Assembly (NCBI RefSeq): GCF_038502225.1
Contig: NC_091300.1
Span: 49,703,463 to 49,767,462 of the forward strand
Reading direction: 5' to 3'
Length of the DNA stretch: 64,000 nt
Origin: Cherax quadricarinatus
Lineage: Eukaryota; Arthropoda; Malacostraca; Decapoda; Parastacidae
Shown: piece by piece, positions 23,901-34,835 of the stretch
Layout: each line of letters begins with the position of its first letter
Position numbering within the stretch: position 1 is the first letter of the stretch
The notes under the pieces: generated by a model
Databases searched by the model: none
The model's input: the letters and a program-made list of their open reading frames with translations, nothing else
Told to the model about the DNA's origin: nothing
Program-made: the position numbers and the translations under genes

Positions 23901-24000
23901 NNNNNNNNNNNNNNNNNNNNNNNNNNNNNNNNNNNNNNNNNNNNNNNNNNNNNNNNNNNNNNNNNNNNNNNNNNNNNNNNNNNNNNNNNNNNNNNNNNNN
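23901..24000. other. Assembly gap (100 N)
   Basis: Exactly 100 N, a conventional gap length. Sequence left of it is hAT-like and sequence right of it is RTE-like, so the join is unsupported. Confidence 1.
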
Positions 24001-24046
24001 CCAAATTTCTTTTTACACATAGCTCAATTAAAGGCTCCCCATTTAC

Positions 24047-24048
<2 letters not shown>
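24001..24048 (-). pseudogene. RTE-like endonuclease scrap
   Basis: Minus strand reads [15 protein letters not shown], equivalent to NDNGSPLIELCIERG in the full copy (about 57367-57412). It is cut by the gap on one side and by (AT)n on the other. Confidence 0.6.
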
Positions 24049-24402
<354 letters not shown>

Positions 24403-24605
24403 CGTGCTGAATAGGTAAAACTGGTTAGTTAGCAAAAACTCATTTAAAATTAAGCCCTTTCTAAAAAAAATTCTTATACGTTTTAAGATATATTTTTTCA
24501 CTTATGTTATTGTAAAAATTAATAATATTGCACCAAAAGAACCTTAGAAAACGTACTTAACCTTATTATAACAAGCGCAATTTTTTTTATAGCAAACTTC
24601 TTTTG
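24403..24605 (+). repeat. AT-flank dispersed repeat, copy 2
   Basis: Starts TCGTGCTGAATAGGTAAAAC. It shares AAAACTCATTTAAAATTAAG, CTTATACGTTTTAAGATAT and CTTAACCTTATTATAAC with 11107-11300. Confidence 0.8.
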
Positions 24606-25010
24606 TTAAGTTAATCCTGAATATATGCAGAAAACTTATAGCTACAAATAAAAGAAAACGTGATTTTCTCTCTCTGGAGGTGTAACTATCAATTTATCTG
24701 ATTATCAGTCTCAAATTATTTCCCTTATGCAAATTTTGTGTATAAACTATTTATTTTAACAATGCCAAGAATGAAACTATGTGTAACTAAGGCTAAAAAT
24801 TAATTAGAACAATTTTTTTATTTAAACTAATTTGCATATTTTGGAGAATTAGTCTTTTCTTTAAATTTTTGAGGTTTTTAATGATACATACTCTATAAGA
24901 AGCTGTAAGTAAGTAAGTAAGTTTATTCAGGTATAAACAAATACAGTTACATAGATTATGATACATAGCAGCATACTTTTTACTAAATAACTTACATGAA
25001 TCCAACAATT
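24606..25010. other. AT-rich unassigned stretch
   Basis: Only a short (GTAA)n run at about 24905-24922 stands out. No gene. Confidence 0.5.
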
Positions 25011-25136
25011 GTCTGCATCGCTCTTGGGCCGTGTAGACCTCCTGCGCAAACGCACTTCAGTTCCCTGACTGCAGTAGTATGAGGTGGTGCTTGTCGCGCC
25101 TCTGTCGTCAGCCCAGGAGAACTACCATTAGTCAAC

Positions 25137-26393
25137 ATGGCGTTCAGTTACAGACGCAGGATCAATACTGTCGGCGTTGAACTTCTCAGTGGGGCAATAA
25201 CGCCAGCTTCAGCCCAGGTTTTACTACCTAAAATCATCAGAGACACGTATGGCATTCAGGATGGCGAGTTGTACGGAGTAGCATTGAACGGAGCACGTAG
25301 ATTTTTTGTGAAACTGCTCTCAGCAACGGTTTATGAGTCGTTGGTCAACCGTTTTCAGGACGTAAGTCTTGATGCAACACCAGCTGTGCGTGTGAGGATG
25401 ATCGATGTATCCAGACATTATACATGGATTAAACTGCGTAATGTCCCCTTTGAGGCTGATGAGACAGATATCAGAAAAGTTTTTGAGGAATACGGAACTG
25501 TTCATTTGGCCCAGCATGGTAAGTGGGTGACGGGTGCCTACACAGGTATGCCGGAGGGCACTTTTAACCTAAAAATGACATTGCGACACCCCATACCGTC
25601 TTACGTGTACCTAAAGGAATTCAGGACACAGGTCATGGTGTCATACGCCGGGCAAAGGCGTACATGCCGACTATGTGGGGAATATGATCACATAGCGGCG
25701 GAGTGTGGGAAGCGGCAACGAGCTCCTGGCCCAGGGGCGGAGACATCAGCTTCTACACCGGAGGGAGCAGGTGATGATCAACGACGTGAAGGAGGGCGTG
25801 GTCGTCTATGGAGCGAGATAGTGGATGAGGCGCATAAGGCTGGGGGAGAGGGTGAGGCCCTTGACCAGTTTCCTGGCCCAGAGACACTTCCAGTGGATCG
25901 GGTTGCGCAAAAAGTACAGGAGGAAGTGTTGGAAATTGAGGAGGAATTAGCCGAGGTTCTGAAGTCCTTGTCACCGCCTGAGGAGGTGGCTGCTCCTGGA
26001 AAGGTGGTAGAAGACGAGTTGAAGGCTGTGGTGCATCAACAACAGAACTATTCGGACGACGGGAGTGACAGCGTGACTGAGGTGTCACCGAGATCATTGC
26101 CACTGTGTACAGTGGAGGTTGAGGTACATTGTGAGGCATCCCCAGACCAAGCCATGGAGGATGCGCCTGTCACAAGAAAGAGAGCCGCTGCATCGGATTC
26201 AGATGATGTCCTAACGCCAGCGCAGCGGACTGGGAAGCAAATATGGGCAGAAGGTGAAGGTAGTGGTGGCCATGACAGGAGGCACCGAAAGAAGGGGGGG
26301 GGGAGAGAGGGAAGTGTGCAGGTGACAAGTGGTCCCACACGTTCTGGTGCCCATAGGAAGAGTGAAGAGAGGAGGCAGGGGTGGAAACTTTAA
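25137..26393 (+). CDS. Tx1-like ORF1 (Gag-like RNA-binding protein)
   Basis: 418 codons, intact. ATG at 25137 lies in CAACATGGCG, a good initiation context. Residues 1-180 form an RRM-like or esterase-free N-terminal part (YTWIKLRNVPFEADETDIRK, then VFEEYGTVHLAQ) similar in layout to ZCCHC3-type retroelement ORF1 proteins. A single CCHC zinc knuckle, CRLCGEYDHIAAEC, follows at about residues 179-192. The C-terminal half is acidic and low complexity and ends in a basic segment. The role would be to package element RNA with ORF2. The stop at 26391-26393 lies 14 bases before the ORF2 ATG. Known Tx1 ORF1 proteins often have more than one knuckle. Confidence 0.85.
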   Translation: MAFSYRRRINTVGVELLSGAITPASAQVLLPKIIRDTYGIQDGELYGVALNGARRFFVKLLSATVYESLVNRFQDVSLDATPAVRVRMIDVSRHYTWIKLRNVPFEADETDIRKVFEEYGTVHLAQHGKWVTGAYTGMPEGTFNLKMTLRHPIPSYVYLKEFRTQVMVSYAGQRRTCRLCGEYDHIAAECGKRQRAPGPGAETSASTPEGAGDDQRREGGRGRLWSEIVDEAHKAGGEGEALDQFPGPETLPVDRVAQKVQEEVLEIEEELAEVLKSLSPPEEVAAPGKVVEDELKAVVHQQQNYSDDGSDSVTEVSPRSLPLCTVEVEVHCEASPDQAMEDAPVTRKRAAASDSDDVLTPAQRTGKQIWAEGEGSGGHDRRHRKKGGGREGSVQVTSGPTRSGAHRKSEERRQGWKL

Positions 26394-26407
26394 TAGGCCT
26401 CCGGTGT

Positions 26408-29400
26408 ATGACAGTAAACGTTAATGGTTTGTGTAATAGTGTAAAGAGAGAATGGTTTCGAATGTTTCTGAATAAATTTAGAGTGGATGTTGTGTTCCTT
26501 CAGGAGCATAATTTTAAGGAGGGTAGGGTGTTGGAGATGGAGGGCTTTCGAGTGGTAACCATGCCATCTGCCCGTTTGAAAGGAGGGGTGGGTATATTAA
26601 TTAGGGAGGCGAGCCCGTTTGTTTTGCAGAGAAGTGAGGGGGGGGAGGGGGAAGGGTGTTGCGCGTAGATGGTTTGTGGATGGGAAAACGTGTGGCCTTT
26701 ATTAGCGTATATGCGCCTGCAGAGAATAACGTACAGGTGAAGCAGGAGTTTGTGTGTGAGGACCTTGTGTTTTTTTTCCGTGCATTACCGGAGGTGGCAA
26801 TAGTAGGAGGTGATTGGAACTGCGTCATTAGGAGGGCTGATGTGGAACCGAAAGGGGCAGGTTATGTGTCGGTGGCCCTACGAGATTTATTGAGGGATAT
26901 TAGGTTAAGGGACGCATTCGAGGGGGGGGGGCGTGGGAGACAGAGCATACATTTGTTAGGAGAGGGTATGCAGCGAGGTTAGATAGAGTGTATCTTTCTC
27001 ACGGGGTTGTAGTGAGATTTTTCAAAACTGTTGAAGTAGCATGGTCGGATCATAGAGCAGTGTTGGTGGAGGTTGGGTGGGAGGAGCTTGCGGAAATATA
27101 CAGGAGTTACTGGAAATTAAATATAAGTGCATTGAGTGATGAGGAGGGGTTAGTGGGATTTTCTGTCCTATGGAAGGAGCTTAGCGAGGAGGCACAGGGA
27201 GTGGAAGATGTCGTACAATGGTGGGATTGTGTAGCCAAGGAAAGGATTAGGAAATATTATGTGGGGGTGGGCAAACGTATAAATGATTTAAAATATGGCC
27301 TTTCAAATTATTTAGAGGACAGGTTAAGGGGCTGTTATGGGAAGGGGGCTGTGGGGGGCAACTATCCTATGGATGAAATTGTCGAGGTCAAGGGGAGACT
27401 GAGGGAGTTACAAAATGAGAGGTTTCAAGCGGTAAGGGTGCAGGCAGGGGTAGAGGAGGTGCTTTGGGGAGACAAGCCATCGGCGTGTGTGTTGCGACGT
27501 CAAAAACAAAGACAGCAGGTTACAGCTATTCCGAGGTTAGAGGTACATGAGATGGCGGGGGGTTATAGAATGGGTCAGGAGATACTAACTACGAAAGGAA
27601 TGTGTGCGTATGCGGATAAATGGTATGAAGGGTATTGGACAAGTGGGAAGGTGGAGAATGTGGATTTAGAGAAGGTGTGTGAGTATGTGACGTGTAATTT
27701 AGGGAATAGTGATAGAAAGGCTTTAGGGGGGGTAATAACGGAAGAGGAAATAGAGTTGGCTTTAAGGGGAATGAGGAAGGGCAAAGCACCGGGAATAGAC
27801 GGTCTCCCGGCTGAATTTTACCTCCAACATTGGGAGGTGATAAGGGGTTTCATGGGTAGGTTATTTAATCAGATGAAGGAGAAGGGTGTGATGGGGGACA
27901 AGCAAGCAACAGCAGTTGTAGTGTTGGTCCAGAAGGGTAAGGGGCAGCACACCCTCAAGGAGTACCGTGCCATATCTCTGTTATGTGCTGATTATAAGTT
28001 GTTCGCTAAAGTCTTGGGTAATCGGTTTAAATGTGTGGTAGGGAGAGTGGTTTCGAAAACGCAGTATGGTTTGCCTGGAAGGTCGATGATTGAGGGTCAT
28101 GGAATACTGAAAAGTTTTGTGGAGTCAAAAGGGGGGGGGGAAGGGAGGGCGGCATTGTTGGCCTTAGACTGGCAGGGGGCCTATGACAGGGTGGAAAGGG
28201 GAGCATTGGAAGCTATACTTAGGAGGCAGGGTTATGGGGAAGAAATAGTTAATTGGGTAACCACGTTGTACAATGGAGCTAAGATGAGGGTACAGATTAA
28301 TGGATGCTTGGGGGAGGAGATTGTAATGGGTAGGGGACTTAGGCAGGGGTGTCCCATGTCACAAATGTTGTTTGCGTGCATTCAGGACCCCTTCTATAGA
28401 ATGGTTGAACGTTGTGTATGTGACACGAGTGGAGGTGTGGGGGAGGTCGGGAAAGTGTGGCCTGGAATAATAGGATATGTAGACGATACAACAGTCCTGG
28501 TTCGAGAGGGGATGGCGTTGGGTGTTTTGGATGATGTTGTGCAACAGTTCGGAAATGCAACAGGGATGCAGGTAAATAGAGAGAAGTCAATGATCATGGG
28601 GTTGGGTGATTGGGTGGAGGGGGGGGGAGATGTAACGTTGTGAGGAAACAAACGGTGTCTTTAAAAATTTGTGGTATCACCTATAAGGATGACTTGGATG
28701 CTGCTCGAGAGGAAAACTCGAATAGATTAATGGAAAGGATTCAGGGGCGTCTGGGTGCATTGCGACCTCATCATCTGACTCTCGTGCAACGAGTGATTGT
28801 TATAAATGTATTATTGTATAGTAAGGTTTGGCACGTAGCAGCCGTGTTCCCATTAACAGGGACGGCGATTGTGGGAATTCTGAGACGAGTGTTTAACTTT
28901 TTGTGGGGTTCAAGGTGCGATTGGCTGAGGAGAGAGGTTGTAATGTTACCTGTGCGCCAGGGTGGGTTGGGGTTGATGGATCTGAGAAGGAGGATTAAAT
29001 GTGTGTTTCTTAAATGGGAGGTTTTGCGCGAAGGTGTGAGTGGAGGGCAGCTGGGAAAAGTACATGATAGGTTGGGTAAGTTGTATGGTGGTGTGGAGTT
29101 GAGGGAATGTGAAACTGTTTTGAGGGCTTTGATGTTGGTTAGAGAACCCAGGAAAATTCGAGTAGGGGTTTTGTGTAGGCTGCTTGCAGAAAGGATTGTT
29201 GTACCAGTTGAGGGATTGTTCCCCATGTACGCATGGAAGAGTATTTGGTATAGGTTTAGCAAGTTGAAGTTAAAGCCTAGGGTAAGGGAGGTAACGTATC
29301 GTTTTCTGCATGGCATACTACCGTCGGGGGAGGTACTAAGAACCAGAGGGGTAATTGTGGGCGGAAGGTGTGGAATCTGTGGGGAGGATGAGACGGCGTT

Positions 29401-29768
29401 CCATGCAGTATACTTTTGTGGGGGACTGGAGGGTGTTAGGTATTGGTTAAGTAGGGTTGTACAGGGGGTGGGGGGCCGAGGGGTGTCGGTTCTGCGTGCA
29501 CTAAGCCTAGATGTGGGAGGGTTCGATGAGAGTGTTATAAGAGCTTTGGATTATATAATAGTGGATTATATATATATATATATCGTGGGTGATGAGGGGG
29601 AGGGGGGATTGTGAGGTGCGGAGGCGGGTACTAGCGGTAACGGTTTATCGTACGATGTGTCGTAATAGAGAACTGTATGGGAGGAGGTGGGAGAAGGATT
29701 TTTCGGAAGGGTATAGAATGTTAACGTTAGGGTTTCTCATGAATCTACGACTTGGGCTGAGTGAGTAA
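26408..29768 (+). CDS. Tx1-like ORF2: endonuclease and reverse transcriptase, frame-interrupted
   Basis: Starts MTVNVNGL at 26408 and ends LGLSE at 29768. The APE endonuclease has NVNGL, VFLQEHNF, YAPAENN, GDWNCV and WSDHRAVL. The RT (about 27740-28600) has GKAPGIDGLPAEFY, ALDWQGAYDRVER, GRGLRQGCPMSQMLFA and YVDDTTVLV. The C-terminal domain has the knuckle-like CGICGEDETAFHAVYFC (about 29370-29420) and ends with VYRTMCRNRELYGRRW. The frame shifts four times: at an 8-G run (26638-26645), a 10-G run (26922-26931), a 9-G run (28619-28627) and a (TA)n run (29568-29583). There is no internal stop otherwise. This pattern fits sequencing errors at homopolymers, so the gene may be intact in the genome. 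Confidence 0.8.
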
Positions 29769-30748
29769 GGGGGGGGGGGGTTGGGGATTACATACAAGAA
29801 GGGGGACTTCAGGGGGACACAGCGGGGTCGCCTCCTGGGGAGGGGTGAGAGTAAGGTGTATGTGGGTATAGAAGGTGTAGATGTGTGGCATAAGTGTATG
29901 TAGCATGCAAGTGGGCACAGAAAGCAAAGGTGATATCAAGTAATTACGTAGTAACGAATGGAGAATTCTGTGTTTGATGTGTCAGGGTCGTCATGACCTT
30001 CTTCATGTATTAAGTGTGAATGGTGTCAAGATTATAGGTGTAAGACCTTGAAGAGCTTTTGGGCTTATGTAGAGTGTGCGTTTATAGCCTTTATTGGGCA
30101 TATTTCATGTGCGATAATCGTATCGCAATGAGAGGTTATTTAAATTATGTTGTTTGTGTTTAGTGTTGGGGTTTTTAGCGAGTGTACTGACTTTATTTTA
30201 GCATTATATAATGTGCTCATCCAGTTGATGAGAGATGGAACGCTAATGACTTCCATAAATTTGTAATGCCTCGTTAAAAATTTGTAATGGGAGAGTATGG
30301 TTTAGTCTCTTACTTTATATAATGTGCTCAGCCGGTGGAAGAGGCTGTATTAATATTTAGTAATATTTATTAATATTTATTTAGTATAAGTGTGAGGCTT
30401 AGGATTTTCATTTTTTTTTTCAATGCTTAAAGAGGGATTGTAGTGAGGCACGTATGTATGTTTTTAGGTAATTCTTATTGTATAGGGGTTAATTTTGGGA
30501 AGTGCATGTATTTGTTTTTAACTGAGATTGTGATGTAGGTCATTCCTCTGATTATCTACTGTGAAGGTTGTGAACCTTTGTCATATATCAGTCATAGTAT
30601 GTTAACTATACAAATCTGAAAGGTTTATATAGTTTATATTTTAGATAGTTTATATAGTTATATAGTTAATATTGTTTATATTATAGTAGTATGATATATG
30701 GAAAATTTTGTGAGTGTATATGGGTAACCTCTTTTATGTCAATTACAA
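29769..30748 (+). other. Probable 3' untranslated region of the Tx1-like element
   Basis: AT-rich sequence without open frames, following the ORF2 stop directly. It contains a G run at 29770-29779 and a T run near 30411-30420. I see no poly-A tail or terminal repeat that would mark the end. The end is set at the PLE breakpoint. Confidence 0.45.
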
Positions 30749-30946
30749 TGCGATAAGTCTTGAGTTTCTGTAGTTTATCAAGTGGTTGTGTGAATTACGG
30801 TGTTGTACGCAGGCATTCCTTGTGTCGTCAGACCTGCTTGCGTATTGGTGTTCTGAAATACGTGTTTGGAGGTCCCTTGATGTTTCGCCCACGTATAACT
30901 TGTTGCAGTCATTACAAGGGATTATGTATACCCCTGCAGAGGATGG
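30749..30946 (-). pseudogene. PLE family B GIY-YIG fragment
   Basis: Minus strand: SSAGVYIIPCNDCNKLYVGE, then TSRDLQTRISEHQYASRSD, as in 35334-35530. Both ends are cut: 30946 breaks after PSSA, 30749 breaks after RNSRLIA. This is the homing-type GIY-YIG endonuclease of a Penelope-like element. Confidence 0.85.
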
Positions 30947-31398
30947 ACCAATCAGAGACCTCTGAGACGTCGGCAAAACCCACCAATGAGAGTCCACTAC
31001 CGCTTTCATCCACTGCTAGAGCAACTGACCAGTTGGAAATCTCGCCTTCACCAGTTCAGCCACCAGCCAAGAAAGCAAAAACACAAGACACTGCGGATGC
31101 ACCTCACGGTGCCACTGTCACTGACACTGCTGCACCACAACGGGTCCGATATCTGAAGGGTGTATACTTCTACACAACCAAGGAGTATAAGAACACAATG
31201 CTGTCTTCAGAAATCCATCATCACCTCCAGGACGGAACAGTCAAGTATACCTACGACCAAACCGCTACATACACCACTGAAGACATGACCAGACTACTCA
31301 CTGCCAACACCCAACACCTTGTGGAAGTCAGGTACACCTCAAAGAGAAAATTCAGGATGCTTCAGAATAGGGACCTTGAAGACGGTACCCTCGTCTAG
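30943..31398 (+). CDS. Unrecognised ORF, 151 codons
   Basis: From ATG at 30943 (MDQSETSETSAKPTNESPLP) to a stop at 31398. Residues 1-65 are Ser/Thr/Pro-rich with a basic PPAKKAKTQ patch that could be a nuclear signal. Residues 66-150 look folded: RYLKGVYFYTTKEYKNTML, then TVKYTYDQTATYTTEDMTRL and HLVEVRYTSKRKFRMLQNR. I do not recognise the family. It starts exactly at a PLE breakpoint, and a PLE 3' end in the opposite orientation follows at 31917. It may be an ORF1-like or captured sequence, or a chance frame with retained host coding. Its intactness and codon-like composition make a real, perhaps 5'-truncated, coding exon plausible. Confidence 0.4.
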   Translation: MDQSETSETSAKPTNESPLPLSSTARATDQLEISPSPVQPPAKKAKTQDTADAPHGATVTDTAAPQRVRYLKGVYFYTTKEYKNTMLSSEIHHHLQDGTVKYTYDQTATYTTEDMTRLLTANTQHLVEVRYTSKRKFRMLQNRDLEDGTLV

Positions 31399-31713
31399 CA
31401 CGACTATCCATGACCATTCACCCAGCACTTTGCTGTCCGCTAAAGCTGGGGTGTGGCTCCAATCAACCCTGTAACTGCTGCCTCTGCCCGTCTGCGCTTC
31501 TCTTTGGGGAAGTCAGCGCAAGATAGAAGAAGACGACATCCTCCAACCGGAGGGCTAAGAAAGAAGAAAGATGATTATCGTCACCCCCCACCCGGGGGGC
31601 CACTGCTGGGTCACCATCTGGAGAAGACCTGGGCCAGAAGGACCTGCGAATCAACATGAATGAAAATGAACACCAACACACGACACTCCACACAGGAGAG
31701 CACAGCGCTAGCA
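31399..31713. other. Unassigned stretch between ORF and SINE A
   Basis: Contains GAGGGCTAAGAAAG and CACCCGGGGGGCC segments reminiscent of decayed SINE sequence. No gene is called. Confidence 0.4.
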
Positions 31714-31912
31714 CGATCGACACCATGCATTGCCCTTCTAGGGCATGGTTGGTGCCAGAGCCCGAGTTTGTACCTTACAAGATGAGGGGGGTACTTGTGC
31801 CTCCTCCCATGGGAGACTTAGGTCTCAGACACTCCCTAGACAGGGAGCCAGTGCCGGGCCACCACTTGGAAGGGCCCGGGTTGGGAAAATACCGGCGAAT
31901 CTTTAACAACAA
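31714..31912 (+). repeat. SINE A copy
   Basis: Shares GACACCATGC, CTTCTAGGGCA, GGTACTTGTGCCTCCTCCCA, GGGAGACTTAGGTCTCAGAC and the 3' end GGGCCCGGGTTGG with 36756-37102. It ends in (AAC)n. No clear pol III boxes were found, so SINE is inferred from size and tail. Confidence 0.75.
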
Positions 31913-31916
31913 CAAA

Positions 31917-32050
31917 ACCCCAGGTAGTTCTGTTTGTGACTTGAAAAAGCCCACTGTGTGGGCGAAACGTAGTCAATAAAGGATCACATTATACTGCATT
32001 TGTGTTTATATTGCCATTGTGTCGGTATTTTATACCATTTATTTCCATCG
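31917..32050 (+). mobile_element. PLE family B 3' end
   Basis: Identical or nearly so to 35812-35942: GTGACTTGAAAAAG, hairpin CCCAC/GTGGG, GAAACGTAGTC, AATAAAGGATCACA and the terminus TGTCGGTATTTTATACC. It is 5' truncated at 31917, right after the SINE A tail. Confidence 0.8.
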
Positions 32051-32068
32051 ACAATGTGTTGTTAAAAC

Positions 32069-32114
32069 TTGTTAGTGTATGTTGTGTAGGATTGTTAGTG
32101 TATGTTGTGTAGGA
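32069..32114. repeat. 23-bp tandem duplication
   Basis: TTGTTAGTGTATGTTGTGTA plus GGA occurs twice in a row. Confidence 0.8.
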
Positions 32115-32458
32115 TTGAGGATCCTACTGTACCCATTTTATATCTTTTTATTTAATAGTAAGCTGTAAAGTTTTTAAATAAAATATAAAAAAAAATAATA
32201 ATACTTGCACAAGGGATGAACATGGGGAATATATAATAGCTAAATTTAAATCCAAATACATACAAAAACCTCTCACAGTGATAAACATCTACAGAGTACC
32301 ACAGTCAAATATTAACCAATTTAGTGAAAAACTAGGAAGCATGATAACTGATGCACAGATGAACAAAGATCACTTACTGCTCACAGGAGACTTCAATATA
32401 AATCTGCAAGACCAGGACCCACAAGTAACTGAATTCACAAACACTAAGTCCAAAAGTT

Positions 32459-33065
32459 ATTTTACAGCTCTATACATCACTAGTGAGGCCTCATTTAGAT
32501 TATGCTGCTCAGTTTTGGTCCCCTTACTACAGGATGGACATAGACTCATTGGAGAACATACAGAGAAGAATGACTAAAATGATTTACTGTGTAAGGAACC
32601 TCCCGTATGAAGATAGACTTAAAGCCTTAAATCTCCACTCTCTGGAGAGGCGTAGAATGAGGGGAGATATCATTGAAGTGTATAAGTGGATGACGGGCAT
32701 AAACAAGGGAGACATTAATAAAGTACTGAGGGTGTCGAACCAGGTAAGAACCAGGAATAATGGATTTAAGTTGGATAAATTTAGATTTAGAAAGGACATA
32801 GGTAAGTACTGGTTTTCTAACAGAGTTGTAGATGCGTGGAACAGTCTTCCCAGTGGGGTGATAGAGGCTAGGACCTTGGGTAGCTTTAAGAAGAGACTGG
32901 ACAAATATATGAGCGGGAGGGGCTGGGTTTGATTGGTGTTGGGGGGTGCGGGAGTTGTTTCTTGAGTAGCTTTAGGTAGATGTCGTTTTGATAAGGACCT
33001 GCCTCGTATGGGCCAGTAGGCCTTCTGCAGTGTTCCTACATTCTTATGTTCTTATGTTCTTATGC
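32459..33065 (+). pseudogene. CR1-like element, 5'-truncated, with 3' octamer tail
   Basis: Frame 32483-32932: RPHLDYAAQFWSPYYRMDID, then RRMTKMIYCVRNLPYEDRLK and NSLPSGVIEARTLGSFKKRL. This is the C-terminal region after the RT. The 3' end GGACCTGCCTCGTATGGGCC leads to TTCTTATG repeated three times (33041-33064), like the octamer tails of CR1 elements. The reading frame is clean, so the insertion is fairly young. Confidence 0.85.
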
Positions 33066-33746
33066 GAGACTGCCTGCTGCTACCAGCAGTAACAAAACCT
33101 ACAAGAATCTCGGAGATTAGTGTTTCCTTATTAGACCACATCTTGACAAACACTATATCCCTTTAAAATCAGGCATAATCACAGATAACACCACTGACCA
33201 CTATCCTACCTTTCTCATAACCAGTCTAGGAAAATTACCCCAAGACACTACAAAAGTTGCCTTCAGACTTCATAGTGAGACAGCTATTAATAACTTCATA
33301 ACAGCAATGACAAACATCGACTGGCAAACCGAGCTAGAAAGCAATACAGATACTGACAAATGTTTGGGAACAGAGGTATAAATGTTCCCCTTAACATAAT
33401 GATAAACAGAACACCTATCACAAAACTCACAGAGGGAAAATTCTTAGGAATCCACCGTCATAATAGCCCCAAATTTCAGACACATGTACAACAAATTTCC
33501 AAGAAAGTCTCTAAGACCGTAGGCATACTATAAAAGATACAGTACTATGTTCCACAATCAGCTCTCCTTGCCCCAATCTCACCTACGGAATCTGTGCATG
33601 TGGCTCAACAACAATAAATAATCTCAGACTATTAATTACCCAGCAAAAGGCTGCAGTCAGAATGATAACAAATTCCCACTCCAGACAGCACACCACCAAT
33701 ATTCAGAAGTCTACACTTGCCGTACAAAACATCCATACTTATTATT

Positions 33747-33759
33747 GTGCCTACTACAT
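33747..33759 (+). repeat. Left target-site duplication of the palindromic PLE
   Basis: GTGCCTACTACAT, repeated at 35943-35955. Confidence 0.85.
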
Positions 33760-33899
33760 GGCAATATAAACACAAATGCAGTATAATGTGATCCTTTATT
33801 GACTACGTTTCGCCCACACAGTGGGTTTTTTCTAGTCGCAAACAGAACTACCTGGGGTGGAAGGAACGCGAGTATTTATAGTCCGGCTGAGGTCAGGTG

Positions 33900-34015
33900 A
33901 AGAATGCTGCATCTGATGATGTACCGAGTTGGGTTGTAGAGTCTAAAAACTTGGGTAGCTTGGAAAGGAGACTGGACAAGTTTGTGAGCAGACCTTCTAC
34001 AGTGTTCTTATGTGG
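33900..34015 (+). repeat. CR1-like 3' fragment inside the PLE 3' region
   Basis: Plus-strand frame: DVPSWVVESKNLGSLERRLD then KFVSRPSTVFLCG, followed by CTTCTACAGTGTTCTTATG. Compare ARTLGSFKKRLDKYMS and the tail at 32880-33065. It lies antisense to the PLE coding strand. The mirror copy is at 35655-35771. Confidence 0.65.
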
Positions 34016-34833
34016 GATAGCGATGAAGAAGTTTCTTGGCAAGTGGTTCAGCTATGTTATAGAAGCCACTATTCTGGTTGAAGTTGTCGGATATAGAAAT
34101 AAGTGATGATTCCAGGATTCTTCGGTATTGAGTGTTGTCTTCTGTGGCGATAAGTCTTGAGTTTCTGTAGTTTATCAAGTGGTTGTGTGAATTACGGTGT
34201 TGTACGCAGGCATTCCTTGAGTCGTCAGACCTGCTTGCGTATTGGTGTTCTGAAATACGTGTTTGGAGGTCCCTTGATGTTTCGCCCACGTATAACTTGT
34301 TGCAGTCATTACAAGGGATTATGTATACCCCTGCAGAGGATGGAGGCTTGTCCTGCCTACTACTGGTGATGTCCTTGATGGTCGTGGTTGTGGAGGTAGA
34401 TACTTGGAATGATGTTTTGGCAAAGATGTTGGAAACATGTTTGGCAATGGAGTTGGTGGGAAGGACTATGTATCTCTTCTCGGCAGTGTCTTCTCTGGGT
34501 GTGTTGAAGATGTTTAGTGCTCGCCGTCTGCAGTCTCTGATGAAGTGACGAGGATAGTGGAGTTTGGAAAATACTTGTTCAATTATAGTGCATTCTTCCT
34601 CAAGGAACTCGTTGCTGCAGATTCTGAGTGCACGCAGGAAGAAGCCTATAATTACACCACGTTTGGTTTTGGTGTCGTGGTGAGAGTAGAAGTGGAGAAG
34701 ATCGTTTTGGTTGGTGGGTTTTCGATAGACTTTAAAACGAAGTTCGTGGTCAGCTTTGCAGAGTAGAACATCAAGGAAAGGAAGAGTGTTGTCGACCTCT
34801 TCTTCAAGTGTGAACTGGATTGAAGGCTCGACC
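34008..34833 (-). CDS. PLE C-terminal RT and GIY-YIG endonuclease, left arm
   Basis: Mirror of 34836-35660. 34289-34008 is the GIY-YIG end (GETSRDLQTRISEHQYASRS, then the stop after LLHRYPT), and upstream the same frame extends to the centre of the palindrome. There is no start codon, since the element is 5' truncated. It differs from the right arm by a few residues (for example DSRNA for DTRNA). Confidence 0.8.
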
Positions 34834-34835
34834 TG

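Larger units (their letters stand above)
25011..30748 (+). mobile_element. Tx1-like non-LTR retrotransposon, nearly complete
   Basis: Layout: short 5' leader to 25136, ORF1 25137-26393, ORF2 26408-29768, then about 980 bp of 3' sequence up to a PLE fragment at 30749. Both ORFs have the domain set of the L1/Tx1 group (CCHC ORF1; APE endonuclease, RT, C-terminal CCHC ORF2). Element ends were not proven: no target-site duplication or poly-A tail was found. Confidence 0.75.

Noticed and set aside
25753..26338. Minus-strand Pro-rich ORFs
   Set aside because: Shadows of the Tx1-like ORF1.
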